Below, in pieces: positions 23,421 to 36,129 of a stretch of DNA of 64,000 nucleotides. This DNA is from Agrypnia vestita (taxonomy: Eukaryota; Arthropoda; Insecta; Trichoptera; Phryganeidae). The stretch is from contig JADDOH010003941.1 in NCBI GenBank assembly GCA_016648135.1, forward strand, positions 1-64,000, given 5' to 3'. The translations under genes were made by a program, and so were the position numbers. Positions within the stretch are counted from its first letter, which is position 1. Every line of letters begins with the position of its first letter. A model generated the notes under the pieces. The model searched no databases and was not told the origin of the DNA. It saw only the letters and a list, made by a program, of their open reading frames with translations.

Positions 23421-24340
23421 CTATTAGCAGACAAAGCAATTTCCATATTTGACAGAAAAGTATTTATCAATACACGTATATAAACAATAAATATTTTTTA
23501 AACTTAATTTAAATAAAATTTGTGTTTCATAAATTCCAGAGAAATTTCCTTAAGTAGTGACAGATTTTTTTGTAAGAAATTCGTCAGTGAGATATTGCTG
23601 TCATTTATTTTTAAATATACTATATTATTTTACCAAATTTACCAATGTGGTATTCCCAGTACAAAGCAATAAACAACTGGGATCCATAATGGGCACAGAT
23701 CGAGGAGAGCGGTTTTGGAAATGACGAGACAGCAGATAGAGCAACTGAAAGCCAAGACAAAAGAAAACGATAATTGCATTTCGAAGATAGAAGGAAACAG
23801 CAGACAGAACGATTATAAGTCTATAGTACTACTCGTACATTTCATTACATTTCAGTGCGGATAAATCGGTGTTTATTGGACACATGTCATTTAATGGTGT
23901 AATACATGCACACATACATATCTACATATAAATATAGGATGATATGTATCGAGCCTCTCAGTCACTACCTACTTCGCTAGATATATAAAAATATGTTTTA
24001 TGGTAGGTAGCGTTTTTTATTATTTTATCACCTTAGATCAATACCTAATATATCATTTAAAAGAAAGTACTCAAGTAATCATGGATGAAGAATATATCAA
24101 AGTAACATGCGAATTACAAGAAAAAATGGAAGTATGTAAATGCAAACGCTGGTTTTAGATTTCATACGGATACACAAAAGTGACAAGGAATACATTACAC
24201 TACCCATACCTACTTCTTTATCTACGTTTACTCTACTTCCCGCATACTTTTATTTTACCTACTCACTATGTTCTTGTGATATATTATTATGATTAACGCT
24301 ATATAATCCCTTATATTTGCTGTATCTTAGTTATATCTTC

Positions 24341-24490
24341 TTCTTCTTCTTCTTCAGTTTTCATTTCTCCACTGCTGCATATAGGCCTCTTCCATACTCT
24401 TCCATCCTTCCTTGTTGTTTGCTAATTGTAGCCATTTATTTCCCCCCACAGCGATTATGTCGTCGGCCCATCTCTTTTGTATAACTTTAT
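24341..24490 (-). mobile_element. RTE-type LINE 3' end with (GAA)n tail
   Basis: Minus-strand translation: RWADDIIAVGGNKWLQLAN, then NKEGWKSMEEAYMQQWRNEN and a stop, followed by the GAA repeat (plus-strand TTCTTCTTC at 24339-24356). Same family as 20060-20146 and 30345-30740. 5' truncated. Confidence 0.7.
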
Positions 24491-25129
24491 ATCTATATTT
24501 TACATTTTTATATCCTACTTCTCATTAATTTGTGTTATGCTTTATTAGAGCTTGCGTTATCGCTTGATATGTGTAACTTAAAATATTTTTTCTTAAAAGT
24601 CATATAGGACGTTAATAACAAATAAATAAAGCATGATCCAGAAGAGCGACATGTGGATAGGAGAAGTCTATGGATGGATAGAATGTAATCAGAATCTTGA
24701 GATTTTGTTAAAATATATATAAATGTATATTGGTCAAAGTTTTATTTTGCTGAGTTCAACAAATCATATTTTTCGGGTAGCTTACCGCATGAAAAATGTT
24801 GACATATAGCTTTAACTAAGTGTATCGAGATGGAAGGAGGGCATGTTGAGAAATATAAAAAATTAAAACCACGTTTCCTTCTCAAACTTATTTCCTTCCT
24901 ATGGATACTTATCATAGCCTTTCTATACCTCATGCATTCATTATTCTAGACTGGATGACAGGTAGAGAGATTGATGATTGTAAAAAGTAAGGGGCGGTAT
25001 TTTTAAATATTCATCTAGGGCGCCAAAACACCTAGAAACGGCCCTGACGTCGGTTACTTTTGGTTATTCGGCATTTAATATGAACTAACATATGAGAAAT
25101 AAACTATAGTTTTTTCATTCTTATATCTA

Positions 25130-25325
25130 GGAGACAGTGAAGCGGTTCTGTGTGAACGCCTCTCCGTACCGCTTGTACTCATATGGGTTTAAGCGGCGCG
25201 GGGAGTATGACCATTTTTGCCGAAGCCATTTAAAACATGTCAAATTGGGTGGCAAAAATATAGGGTCGATATGGGAGCTATTCGTCATATAATGGCCCTG
25301 GGTATGTGGCGGGTCTCTCTTCAAT
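25130..25325 (+). repeat. Repeat H copy 1, conserved stem and partial frame
   Basis: It shares with 51845-51985: GAAGCGGTT, ACGCCTCTCC, CGCTTGTACTCATATGGGTTTAAGCGGC, GATATGGGAGCTATT, GGCCCTGGGTATGTGG. Both copies can form a stem of CGCCGCTT-type arms around CATAT. Both can be read in the same frame (SPYRLYSYGFKRRG here), with an extra ~55-bp segment in this copy. Confidence 0.5.
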
Positions 25326-27459
25326 GAGCTTAAAGTGTTCATCAGTTCTAGATGTAATTTCCTAGAATTATTTCCTATTAAATAGTAGAATCATCTAATT
25401 TCTAGTATCGAACTAAGTTGTACATCTTGAAATAATATTTCAGAAATAACTTAAACTACCAGATATTTATTATATTCAAGCCCAAAAAATAAAGTATTCA
25501 GTTATTACAATTACAACTACGCATATAAAGACCGGCTTAAGAAATACGGTTAAAGAAAAATTCGAATAGAAACGAATGAATTCTTGAAAATGTTAAAGTT
25601 AGGATTTCTTAAAACTCTTGGGATTCTTATTTAAACGCGTATTAATCGCAAATATGTACAGTTTCAATACAGAGCTTTGCCTTATTTTGTCCTTTTAACT
25701 AAAATTAATTACATAAAAATATTATCTACGCATGAAGTGGATGCAAAAGAACGCTGAGATACAATCTAAATCTATTAATTATCTATAATCTACGATTAAT
25801 ATCGGATCAGCAGTAAAGGCCGAATTAATAACAAGTTATTAGCCAAATTGATTGTGCTTGAGAATATTATACATTTATCTAATTTTCCTAAGCGATTATT
25901 GATATGTCTCGAATAAATTCGTTCGAAATATTGTATTCCGGGTGTTTTTTTTTTAAACATCTTAATATAAAATTAATATGGAACATTTATTGACATAGTT
26001 TCCGAGAAAAACATTAAATATCAACACGTTTTGTCCGATTCTTGGGTGTATTTTGCTTTTGTCGAATAAACTTATAGACATTTCGTTTATGTAACAATAC
26101 ACCCAGCCCTTTTGATATAGTGCCGGAAAACGTCTGGATATGACACTTCTCAAACATTTTCAGACACCGTATTGTGGAAAGGAACGATAAGTCACATTTA
26201 ATGCCAAGAATAGATAAGTGTTTCCAAATAATATCTTTAGAAATCCTTACTGAGGAACAATGAATAATATTCGTGTATCAAGTCAGCCATACCCATGTCG
26301 ATTGAAAGATAATTAAAATATGCTTTATTGAATTATAATTTTCCTTATTTATTTATAATTTTTACTCAAATATTTTAACGCAACGAAAGTGATAACTGAT
26401 GATGACAAATATTTCGAGAATTAATAAATTTGATCACCTTAATTTATTTAAAAAATTAACTAAAATACAATAAAAAATATTTTTGACGCGATAACGTATC
26501 GACAAATTTAATTGAAATATGTTAAATGCATACCCAGGCTGAAGAATTTTTCAATTGCAGTTTATGAGATGTCAGTCTTGTACATTTCGGAAAAAAATTA
26601 TACAAAAAATATGCGCTTCTTTCTGACGGGCCTTATTGAAAAATATTGTATTAAAAAACTTATCGTTAAAAAATGTAAGCTAAAGTACACGAACATAGCA
26701 CGAAAAATTTTAAATGTATAAAATCGCAAAATTGAAAAAATGCTTTGGAGATAAATCATAGTCTTCATGATAATGACTCATATATTAAATTGAATTTTTC
26801 ATGAATTATTTAAGAGAAGATCTACTTACTTACCTCACTATTTTTAATACTGACTACATGAGAGCATCATAACTTTGCCAACCCGGTTGAGGATAGTGAA
26901 GTGGGACGCACACTTTCTACACTTTCGCCATCCAGATTGGCATTGTTTAAATGCTGTAACAGTTTCCTCGCTACGCCGCTGATGAATCCAAAGTACTCGT
27001 GTGACGTGATGAGAGAAATGTATTATGAAAACAGCAATTTTTTTGAAGAAAAAAGCAATACATAAAAATAAAATCACAACAAATAAAAAAAATCCCGGTC
27101 GAGGACAGTAGAAAGGCATTAGACACACCAAAAATTTTAGATTTTATTCAGAGAGTTGGATTTTATTAAATAAAATTCCAGGTGGAATTAGTTGCGTAGT
27201 TTTAATTGCATTGTAGTGCTTATTTAACAAAACAATAGATTGAACTCTTATTTTACACCGGAAATAGTTGGAACACAGACACAGTTAATCGAAAATTGTT
27301 TCACAATAACGACTAAAGGTGGCAGTCATTAGAATTCTCCACCTATAGGAGATACTCACAGTGTAGCTGTCGAAATGTCGGAGAGACAGTCCTTTGAGAG
27401 GACCTACATCCAGAGACGTGACGAAAATGAAGCCTTAACTTATGCATACGAACATGTTC
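25326..27459. other. No gene recognised
   Basis: The 63-95-residue frames here lack recognisable domains; I see only AT-rich sequence. Confidence 0.45.
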
Positions 27460-28302
27460 ATTAAAATACATAGCTAAGTCTCACAGAGACGAAACTATTT
27501 ACGTGAAAAACATATATGGAAGTCTTTTATAGGTTGGCCAAGAGCTTACGACCTATATGAGGTGGTATTAAGTGATCCCTTTGCACAATACAACGTTTAC
27601 AATTCTTTCGTAAAAACATTCTCACATTATCAAAAAAAAAAAAAAAGTTCTACGTATAAACAGGGTATAACAGCGCTAGTCTACAATACTTTATAGATGG
27701 ATTCCTGTCTTGATTATTAGTCGAAAATTATTTTTATATTTTTTTCCAATATTTCTGACTTACTTTTTGCAAATCGTTGGACCATCATAACAGTAACTTA
27801 TGTATAATATGAAAAATCCATTTATTATAATACAAGTTAAATAAAATTATAAAAACCTTCCAATTCCAGTTGGAATTTATTCAGAGTTTTTTCCTATTTT
27901 ATTTACATTTTATTGAAAAAAAAATAATTTTTCGTAAATGATATAAGTTATGTAATGATACTTCAATGTGTGCAAAAAATAAGTCAAAAATTAAAAAAAA
28001 ATGCAAACTTTGATATTGCATATCTCCATAACTATTGATAATAGGTGATGGTTGATTAAACATTTTCGACTCATAATCAAGACAGAAATCTACCATTAAA
28101 GTATTGTGAACTAGCTCTGTTACATCCTATATATATGTTCCAAAAACACAGTTACCAGATTTTGTCCCCAGACATTCATACAGGCCATCCTATAAAAAGA
28201 CTTTCATATAAATAGTTTTGTCTCTGTGAGATTTCTAAAATCTTAATCAGTTAATCATCCCTCTGCGTACAAAATCCAGTAATTGTGTTTTAAGAACATA
28301 AT
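27460..28302. repeat. Dispersed repeat X, inverted halves around a MITE
   Basis: 27460-27605 is a minus-oriented copy (TCTCACAGAGACGAAACTAT, then TTAAGTGATCCC). 28166-28302 is a plus-oriented copy ending in CATCCCTCTGCGTACAAAATC. The MITE at 27655-28135 lies between them. Confidence 0.55.
27655..28135. mobile_element. MITE with ACAGGGTRTAACAG ends, 480-bp copy
   Basis: Left arm: ACAGGGTATAACAGCGCTAGT, CAATACTTTATAG, TGGATTCCTGTCTTGATTAT, GTCGAAAAT. The right arm is its inverse (ATTTTCGACTCATAATCAAG ... CTCTGTTACATCC). Arms are about 75 bp. TATA strings abut both ends. Confidence 0.7.
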
Positions 28303-28825
28303 AGAGACCGCTGTCATGGTGTGAAAAAATTTTCTTACTTATTTCCCGAGACAAGTGAATTCCCAGATTTTTTATACGTGCGAACGTCTTACCACCGAAG
28401 GAAACAAAGTGATTGTGGGTAGTATTTATTATGTTAAGCGCCGCCAGCGCTGTTACCATGTGGAGGGCAATGTTAAAAAATGCACGTGTCTCACGTCTCG
28501 ACACTCGAGCCCTTTAGAACTGTAGGGGCCCTCCAGACCGGCAGACTTGGATGCTCAGCGGCTCCTGGCTAGAGAGGGGATGAAATCCTAGACTGAGATA
28601 GCGCACCGCAAATGAAATCCCGCCGTGTAATGAACTACCGGGGGTGGGTACACGAACATGATCCATAGCACCGCAGAAAATACTTTATTAAAATCCTGCA
28701 ACACAGCTTTTCAAAGATTCTTATACTTTTTCCAGTTATAATTATTGGAAATGGTTTAAGTGACATGGGTTCAAATAAACTAAATGTGATTCAAAAACAA
28801 ATTATAGTAACATAATGCAATAATT
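28303..28825. other. GC-richer unassigned block 28435-28670
   Basis: The block contains GCCGCCAGCGCTG, AGGGGCCCTCCAGACCGGC and GGGGGTGGG strings. An 85-residue minus frame (28247-28504) overlaps it with no recognisable domain. Confidence 0.25.
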
Positions 28826-28898
28826 TAGACTAAGTAACTGTAAACAAGAAAATACAAAATCGTATTTTGTATTTTCTTGTTTACAGTTAATTAGTCTA
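28826..28898. repeat. Near-perfect long palindrome
   Basis: 25-bp arms AACTGTAAACAAGAAAATAC(AAAAT) match exactly their inverse at 28864-28888, with a 2-3 base centre. Outer arms TAGACTAA/TTAGTCTA extend it to about 73 bp. Confidence 0.9.
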
Positions 28899-29894
28899 CA
28901 TTACCTTTTAATACCTTTTAAACTAATTATGAAAAAACATATATTTTCTGCAATAGTAGCAAAATAAATTTGTGGTGAATACATTATTTATATTGAATAG
29001 AAAATAGGTATTTTATATAAAACAACTTATACATTATTAGTGCCTTTGATGATGTCAATTTCTTTCCAAGTGTCTCGATTGAAAGAAAGAAGTAGAACCA
29101 TTATTCATGAATTACTCGATTCTTCGAATCTACCTAAAGACTTTTAAGATTTAGACTTTTTAATGTTGTTTTAAAACAAAATTATTTTCATTTTGATTGT
29201 AGCGTCTTTAAACAAAAGGATGGTTTAACAATGAGCTCTAGTATGAGTCATTAAGTACAAAGCAAATATGTTTTCATGTGTCGTGGTTGCAGGAGGAATT
29301 AATGAAAACGACTTTATTCATTATTCACTAGAACATTCCATTTAATTTCAGCACGTATTATTCGCTCCGATTTATTTCGCTACGTCAAACTTTCGAACTT
29401 TTCCAGATTATTTGCTGTCAAATAACTGCTCGCTTAGCCGCCCTGGCCTCTCGCAACTCGCGGGTACCTTCACTTCCGTTCCGCTGTCAAGTGCACCCAA
29501 AAACAACAACCGTCTTACTCCCGCGCACAGTCCTATTTATATCTGCTGATATCGAGCCTTCTAGGAGTTCCTAGCGTTGACGAGAAATTTCTCGTGAATT
29601 CCAGGTTTTTGTAGATGTTTCCCGTCAGCCGTAGATTACGCTAGGCCATTCTGGAATCCTCGGTAGTGTTGTGATCATTTTAAACAACTGTCACTTTATA
29701 CGAGTCAGTGATTATTTTTAGCCTCATTACAATATTTTTAAATAATGTAGAGAATAGAATTTTCAATACTTCTGCTTTATTATTAAAAATTTTCTAAGAA
29801 AAAAATGTACATTATATATTTTATGTATTTGAACAAGAAGTGAGAGGCATCATAAAATATTCCTATTTATATATTTATATTTTATAGATTATAT
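28899..29894. other. No gene; possible LTR-like patch at 29400-29640
   Basis: 29400-29560 is GC-richer (CCGCCCTGGCCTCTCGCAAC), followed by TATTTATA at 29535-29542 and CTTCTAGGAGTTCCTAGC with further GAA/TTC blocks. A similar order (TTTTTATATCG, then TTTCTAGGGTTTTCC) occurs at 44004-44050. It may be LTR promoter sequence; weak. Confidence 0.25.
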
Positions 29895-30305
29895 TTTATA
29901 GAAATAAACTTCATTTACATCACTTTTTTGTTGAAAAAAAATCAACATGTTTTAGAGCCCATGGCCCTTTCGTCAGGATAACAAATATATACTAACAAAA
30001 TTAAATTTAAAAATCCAAGTAAAGATAATCAAAATATTAAAAAGTTATACCTATATGGAAAATGAATAATTATAAATTACCTACTTAACATGAAAATAAA
30101 CTTAAAGGATAACTATTTGTAAAAAGGACCTGGTTATTTATAATATTCAATTTACTATTAACACTTTTTCTTATTTCCAAAATTCCTAATTTATCAAACT
30201 GTGATTCTGTATAATTTGCATGTAAAATTTGTAAACCCTTATTAATATGAAAAGAATGATCCATAGCCAAAAGATGGTTAGCAAATTCAGAATAATTATT
30301 GCTAT
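29895..30305 (-). mobile_element. Penelope-like element, 3' fragment (copy G)
   Basis: Minus-strand 30305 to 30085 encodes FANHLLAMDHSFHINKG, then LQILHAN, KLGILEIRKS, NIINNQVLF and a stop. The HLL...H pattern followed by a LEI-K block is typical of the end of the GIY-YIG endonuclease domain of Penelope-like proteins. Downstream (30084 to 29895) lies a tail with a degraded CTGACGA...stem...AAAAC motif (29949-29976) and a GTTGA/TCAAC stem. That tail matches the arms of the inverted element at 52091-52432, tying that element to this family. 63846-64000 is another copy of the coding part. Confidence 0.65.
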
Positions 30306-30344
30306 TTAAACACCTTAAGTAGAAAAATAAATACTAAAGTCAAC

Positions 30345-30740
30345 ATCTTCTGCATCTCTTCACTGCTGCCTTGTCCATACCCTTCCATCCTTCATTGCTT
30401 GTTATGGCCATTTCTCCCCCCCCCCTCCCCATCCCAGCTGCTATATCGTCGGCGGTCTTCCAACGCCTTTTTTTTTCTCCTAAGGTCTTTCAGGACTCTG
30501 AAATATCTTGTAAAATGCCCTGTCCATTGCTATTTTAGCTTCGCTACACGATCCATGCTATCCACTACTCCAGTTCTTTGCCTAATTTCATAATTTCTTA
30601 TTTAACTTCTCAGGCTTACACTAAGCTTGGATCTCTCCATGGATCGTTAGGTGGATTTAAGCTTTTCGACACTTTTCTTTGTAAGAGTTACCATCTCCAC
30701 TCCATACGTTATCACTGGCAGAATGCATGATTCGAAAACT
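30345..30740 (-). mobile_element. RTE-type LINE remnant
   Basis: Minus-strand fragments in order: ILPVITYGVEMVTLTKKSVEK, RSMERSKLSVSLRS, IRNYEIRQRTGVVDSMDRV, AKLKWQWTGHFTR, RWKTADDIAAGMG. These are the C-terminal RT and thumb-like blocks of RTE LINEs. The tail is lost into AT-rich sequence. Stops and frame changes show it is dead. The plus-strand frame at 30399 is a shadow. Confidence 0.7.
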
Positions 30741-31404
30741 TTTCTTTGTATTGACTTGTATTGTATTGTATTGTATTTGACTTGTAAGCTAATTGGAATC
30801 TCTTTGTTTCAAAAGCAACCTAGCTGATTCCTACATATCTTGGCAACCCTGCTGCATTTGCATAAATTAAAAATTATTAAAGTTTTAATAGCAAATGAAA
30901 TAATATTATAAATCACCATATCCTTTTTGCAAATAGTTAGTTTCCCATTAAATTTGTTTTCATATTAGTTCTTATTACTTATTCAACTCATTCATTTATT
31001 TTTGTTTTTGCTAATGTCTATACTTCTACTTACTATTTAATATAATATTTTTTAGCCTGAACCTAATTTTATTATACGGTTTAGTATTCTAGAGAAATTG
31101 AAATTATATTATAAATTTGGATTAAAAAACCTTCGCCTTTCCGTCCAAAAATAATGGAAAGTATTGTTTTGACATACATAAAAAGCGTAAAATCTTAAAA
31201 AGGTTGAAGGATTGTTGCTCTTAGCAAGCCATCCTCACCGCTGCTTCACTTAGTGGCACTAAGCTAAAAGGGTATGGCGATATATATACAGGTAATAGTC
31301 GCGTATTATGATTTTACGTGCATAAAAACCTCAAAATACAGGAAAGCAGCGCTCGACGTCGTTCCTGGCGCAAACACGTCTAATCATCGCGAGGGTTGAT
31401 TTTC

Positions 31405-31560
31405 ATCCCTATCCATCTATTTTTTATTTATTTATTTATTTAACACAACATTACATTAAATTACATTACAAATATAATTATACAATAATAATTTATCACA
31501 CAATCATATAATAAAATATGTAACTACCCAACTAGGCTGGCCTGTTTTAGGGCAAGTTAT
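31405..31560 (-). mobile_element. LINE 3' tail with (TAAA)n
   Basis: Minus-strand TTGCCCTAAAACAGGCCAGCC leads through AT-rich sequence to AATGTTGTGTTAAATAAATAA and a TAAA repeat. Only the 3' end is present. Confidence 0.35.
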
Positions 31561-33059
31561 ATATTTCATTTTAAAACACAATATTCGACTATAAGTACTT
31601 ATTAGTATATATATAATTAATAAATAATTTAGAGTTCAAGTAAATTAGTACATTATAAAAATTTAAATTAAATTAATACAGAACAAATATTTTAATTAAA
31701 TTAACACAATAAAAAGTTAAATTAGATAAATACATTATATAAATTAATACATTAGTCTAACAGTAGTTTTTCAAATAAGATAAAAAATTTATAAATATTT
31801 AAAACAAATAAGAAGAGAAAAAAATATAATGATAATACTCATTTTACTAAAGAGTTTTATTTTATAATTTACATTAATTTCTTTTCAGTGTTTTCTCTAC
31901 CCATATTGAAAAGAAATACAATGTACTTATTTGATATTATTTTATATTTTATTATTCATATTCTTAAGCCAGAAAAAAATGTTCTTGGGAATAACTATAG
32001 ATCAACAAATGAAATAGGGGAAGCTCATAAATACTTTAGAACTTGCATCGGTGATTGCTATAAGAGTATACTAGGTCGTGCATGAGATGTTGATCAATTT
32101 CTCTTTATTTTTTCGCTTATAATATTAATAATTAGTTAATAAAAAAAATCTTGTATTATAATAAATTTTGAAGTCACCCTCATAATTAAAGGTAGGTTGT
32201 CTTTATTTGAGGATTATAATATTAATAGTGCTTTGAAAAAAAATGTTATTACAAAATATACAATATAATGCAAAAAAAATATTGGTCAATATTATAATTA
32301 AATTTCATCTCATCAGAATGCAACCCTTTTCCCAACGCCCGTACTTCACGCCATACTTTAACTTTTTATGTGTATCAATCCAAATTATTTTAAATTTTGA
32401 GAAAAAAAACATTTAGCGTTTATATTTCCACCAAACACTTAAGTAAATTAACACGAATTCCTATGTCCACCTCTGAGTACAATACCTATTAAGTAAATGA
32501 AAAATTTAAAAATAAAAATCTTCCGTTGTAATAGCAGTTACTTAAGGTTTCAGACAATCATGAAAAAATTACCTTATGAAAATAGAAAATAAATCTTTTG
32601 GGACGATTTTCAGGTGGTCTAGAAAATTTATGATATAACTTTTAATTACATAAATACTGTATATATGTAAATCAAATTATTATAAAAAAATTTCTAGATT
32701 TTTTTAGTTTTATATTATTTAATTTACTCACCAAACTTCTGTTTTTATAATTTGAGCTACGCAAAAATATATCCCTTTAAAATTCTTACAACTTTTTATT
32801 TCCATAAAAACCAGACTAATTTGGGCAGTAAATCTAGACTGTTCATAGGACTTAGATACCAAACAAAGATGGTGTTTTAAATTTGTTTTAAATATTGTTT
32901 TTCTTAATTCACATGAAATAGTTTACATAGATGTCGCAGTTGGTAATGATATTAAGAATAAAAATTTTTCGACTGTGGATGGCTATAGCACAGTTCCTTC
33001 AAAAATTTGAAATAAAATAGATAAAGTACATACATACAACTTTAAAAAAAAGTATGTTT
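31561..33059. other. AT-rich, no gene recognised
   Basis: A 65-residue frame at 31888 has no recognisable domain. Confidence 0.45.
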
Positions 33060-33235
33060 GGATGTATTTGGTTGTCACATTGTGTAAAATGATCCCTTAA
33101 GCCAGCTAATATAGGTCACAAGCCCTGTGGCCACCCTATAAATATTTCCATACATGTTTCCAATATCAATAATGAATATCCCTCTGTTAGCAAAACCAAT
33201 AATTGTATTCTTTGAACATGGATTTTAGATTTTTT
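33060..33235 (+). repeat. Dispersed repeat X, copy
   Basis: Shares GTGTAAAATGATCCCTTAAG, CCAGCTAATATAGGTCACAAG, and ATATCCCTCTG...AATTGTATTCTTTGAACAT. Confidence 0.6.
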
Positions 33236-33802
33236 CAAATTTATAAAAGAAGTGAGTGAAATATTCATTTTCTTCTTACTCCGAATGCGCGAGTTAATAC
33301 ACTATTTCAGCAGGTGATTCTCTTCACGTTGTTCGTGCCAGGCGCCAAGAGAGAAGAGGTGTTCGCTTTAGGTACCATTGTTAAAGTGTGTAAGTATCTA
33401 CCCAACTACCAACGGCCGCTATTAACCTAATGAGATGTGTTTTCACCCGAATAAGAAAATATGAACCCCAACTCTTTGCGGCGGCTGTTCAATGGAAATA
33501 ATTTTTAGGATAATATTACCACCCTGATATACATTTACAGCATGTTAGCACATTCGCTTACATCCATTATATTTATTTTAAAATGAATGAAAATTTGCAT
33601 TCGAAAATGAAAACCCGTGAATGAAAATGATATAATAAAAGTTTATAAGAAATATCTATGCACAATATTGAGACCACTCGCAAAACAGAAAGCCAAAAAA
33701 AATCCGTTCTTGCCATTACTAAACCTCTGGTATTCATAGTTCTTATCGAAAACGTACAAGCGACTGATTGTCTAGTTGATGCGCCTTATTTACCATAATA
33801 TA

Positions 33803-33833
33803 TTAGATCCTTACCTATGAAATTACCGTTTTG
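33803..33833 (+). mobile_element. Solo diverged mariner end
   Basis: TTAGATCCTTACCTATGAAA followed by TTACCGTTTTG differs at only a few bases from the terminus of the two intact mariners and is preceded by TA. No opposite end was seen within several hundred bases. Confidence 0.6.
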
Positions 33834-33997
33834 TATAGGTCATTTTTTTTTTCCAATGAATGAGACCATTATTTTCTAACCGTGACCCAAGCCAACAACT
33901 TAAGCGTACGGTTCGGTGTTATATTTTTGCCATTTTTTAATATGGGGTGGAGGCATGGGCACTTAACCGAGAACTATTCCGCAAAATATCTGAAGTG

Positions 33998-34179
33998 TGT
34001 GATGACCCAGGTAGATAGAGGGTCCTCGTCAAATGACGGTATTTTCTAGAGATGTTTTCTGTTATATGAAAACAGAAAACAGTCGTAAAATAGTTGACGC
34101 GAGTTGAATTTTCTATTATATATTATTTCATTTCGATCTCTTGGTCGCGGCCAACCACTGTGATGACCCAGGTAGATAG
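33998..34179. mobile_element. 140-bp insert between 21-bp direct repeats
   Basis: TGTGATGACCCAGGTAGATA(G) occurs at 33998-34018 and 34159-34179. The 140 bp between contains a TTTTCTGTTATATGAAAACAGAAAA hairpin and GTCGCGGCCAACCAC. It looks like a short insertion with a long target duplication, or a local segment duplication. Confidence 0.5.
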
Positions 34180-35039
34180 TAGGGCATCGGGTCTTGAAAA
34201 ATAATAATTTAGTATAGCTCCTGGTCCGGCACCAGAGTTAGACAACCCATGGGGTGTGTGTTGAATATATAAGGCGAAGCAAATCTATAATACAAATCTT
34301 TCCATTGCATCTCAATGTAAATCACATTCTTATCAAGGCAACGGTGTAAGATGACCCTAATGTGGGTCCTACTAAATAATGAAGGTTAGTAAGTAGCAAA
34401 ACGTCGCGTTCAAAATACAATATATTGAATTATTAAATATTTCATTATTCTTATATGTGAGCGCGCGCGATCAACTTCAACCATATGATGTAGCGATACA
34501 GTTGTTAAAAATTTAATATTGTATACAGAAATATTACTACTACTAAAATTCAACATTTCATATGAAATAATGTTCTATACTATAGGAAAATTACTCTATA
34601 CGATAAATTAACTAAAATACGTATTAACTGAAATATTTCTATTAATCTATGAAAATTGCGCTTTTGAATGCAATATTAACTAAAAATATTAACTAACATC
34701 TTGGGTTCGCAGACGAAATTGATAATACCTAATGCCCTTTGCATTTACTAAGTATATTACCTAAATAGCCACAGCTATACCATCATGTCCGTCAGGGACG
34801 AAACATAAAACACAGTTATACTCCTAAAAGTGCTACCTCTTACGCGACAAAAATACCTATTGCAGTCGGGCTATGAATATGAACTATTTCCGCCTCATAA
34901 TGGCGCCTGGAACCAATACTTAAAACCTCACTAGAAATAATAAATGCGACTAAATCTCGATAAATACAATATATACTATTCGTAATACGTCGTTGAATTG
35001 GCACATGATTCGTCTAATGGATGAAGGACTGTGATGAAG

Positions 35040-35450
35040 GATGAAGATGAAGAATGAAACGATGAAGGAAGTGACTAAATGGCCCCTCTTGTTCCTCCGG
35101 AACTTACTGCATCCCGAGACTCTATCTCTTCTTTACGAGATGTGATCCTGTGACGCCTCTCTTTTGGGCTTATAATTGAGATGTACGTACTCTTTTGGTA
35201 CGAGTTTCTGATGATGGGTGCTGTCTTGAGGCGCCTTTCTTTTAGGCCGCTGTTTGAAGAATCATGTACTCTTTTGGTACGAATTGATGACGACATTAGC
35301 CTCCTTTGCGGGCATAGTCAGCTATGTTACAAATTATTGTGCAATCTCATTATGCCTTTTCAGAGCGGCGTCCCACGATTCTGCATCTTGCAACATTTAC
35401 TTTGGTCAAATGTTAGGGTGTTAGTAACATATTTATAATATCCCAGCTAC
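35040..35450 (-). other. Decayed element sequence with internal repeat
   Basis: The minus frame 35075-35296 contains two related units, IRTKRVHDSSNSGLKERR and IRNSYQKSTYISIISPKERR, caused by a DNA duplication of CGTACCAAAAGAGTAC...AAAAGA(A/G)AGGCG. I do not recognise the protein. It lies downstream (minus sense) of the promoter-like region at 36305-36343 and may be LTR-element interior. Confidence 0.25.
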
Positions 35451-36129
35451 TCTACATGAGTGAATGATTTTTGTACTGCATCTGGCTCTGTCCTTTTACA
35501 GAGGATGAAATAGAACGTTTTCTATTGAGATTTCATAGCATTCAGGCATGAAAATCCTTCCAAAGTCAGAGAATTCACGACGTTGGTTCACGCTGTTTTT
35601 GAGCAGGGTGAGGTGCGAAGGTCGAGTCTAGTGGCCACTCCGATCAACAAGGGAGGTCCCGCTTTTAAGAGTACCTCACAGGGGCTTGCGCGGATTCCAG
35701 GCTTATGACACGAGCGTCATCCACAACCTCACCTAGCTCAACGTTCATAAACCAGAAAACTCCAATTTTAGTTAGATCTCCCCATTCTGTCCTTTACTCG
35801 TCGTTCTGAAGCTACTTGTTAAGCCGGATATACCGAGAGGTACTCAAACCATAAAGAGTTAGCTGAAGACCGGATTGCGCAATACTTATGCAACACAATT
35901 ATTATAAGGCTACTAAACGTTTCTTATAGAATAACGTGTATTCAATTATTAGTAAAAATAATATGAAAATCCCCATACTTTAAAATAAATTCGTTTGGGA
36001 GATATTCCCTTACGAATTGAGCCAATATCACACAAGAAATCGTGATATTAATTATATATCATTGCTCCGATTTTAAATCTTCCCAAAACAAATACATTTC
36101 AATAGTGAAAATAATTAATCGATAGATAA

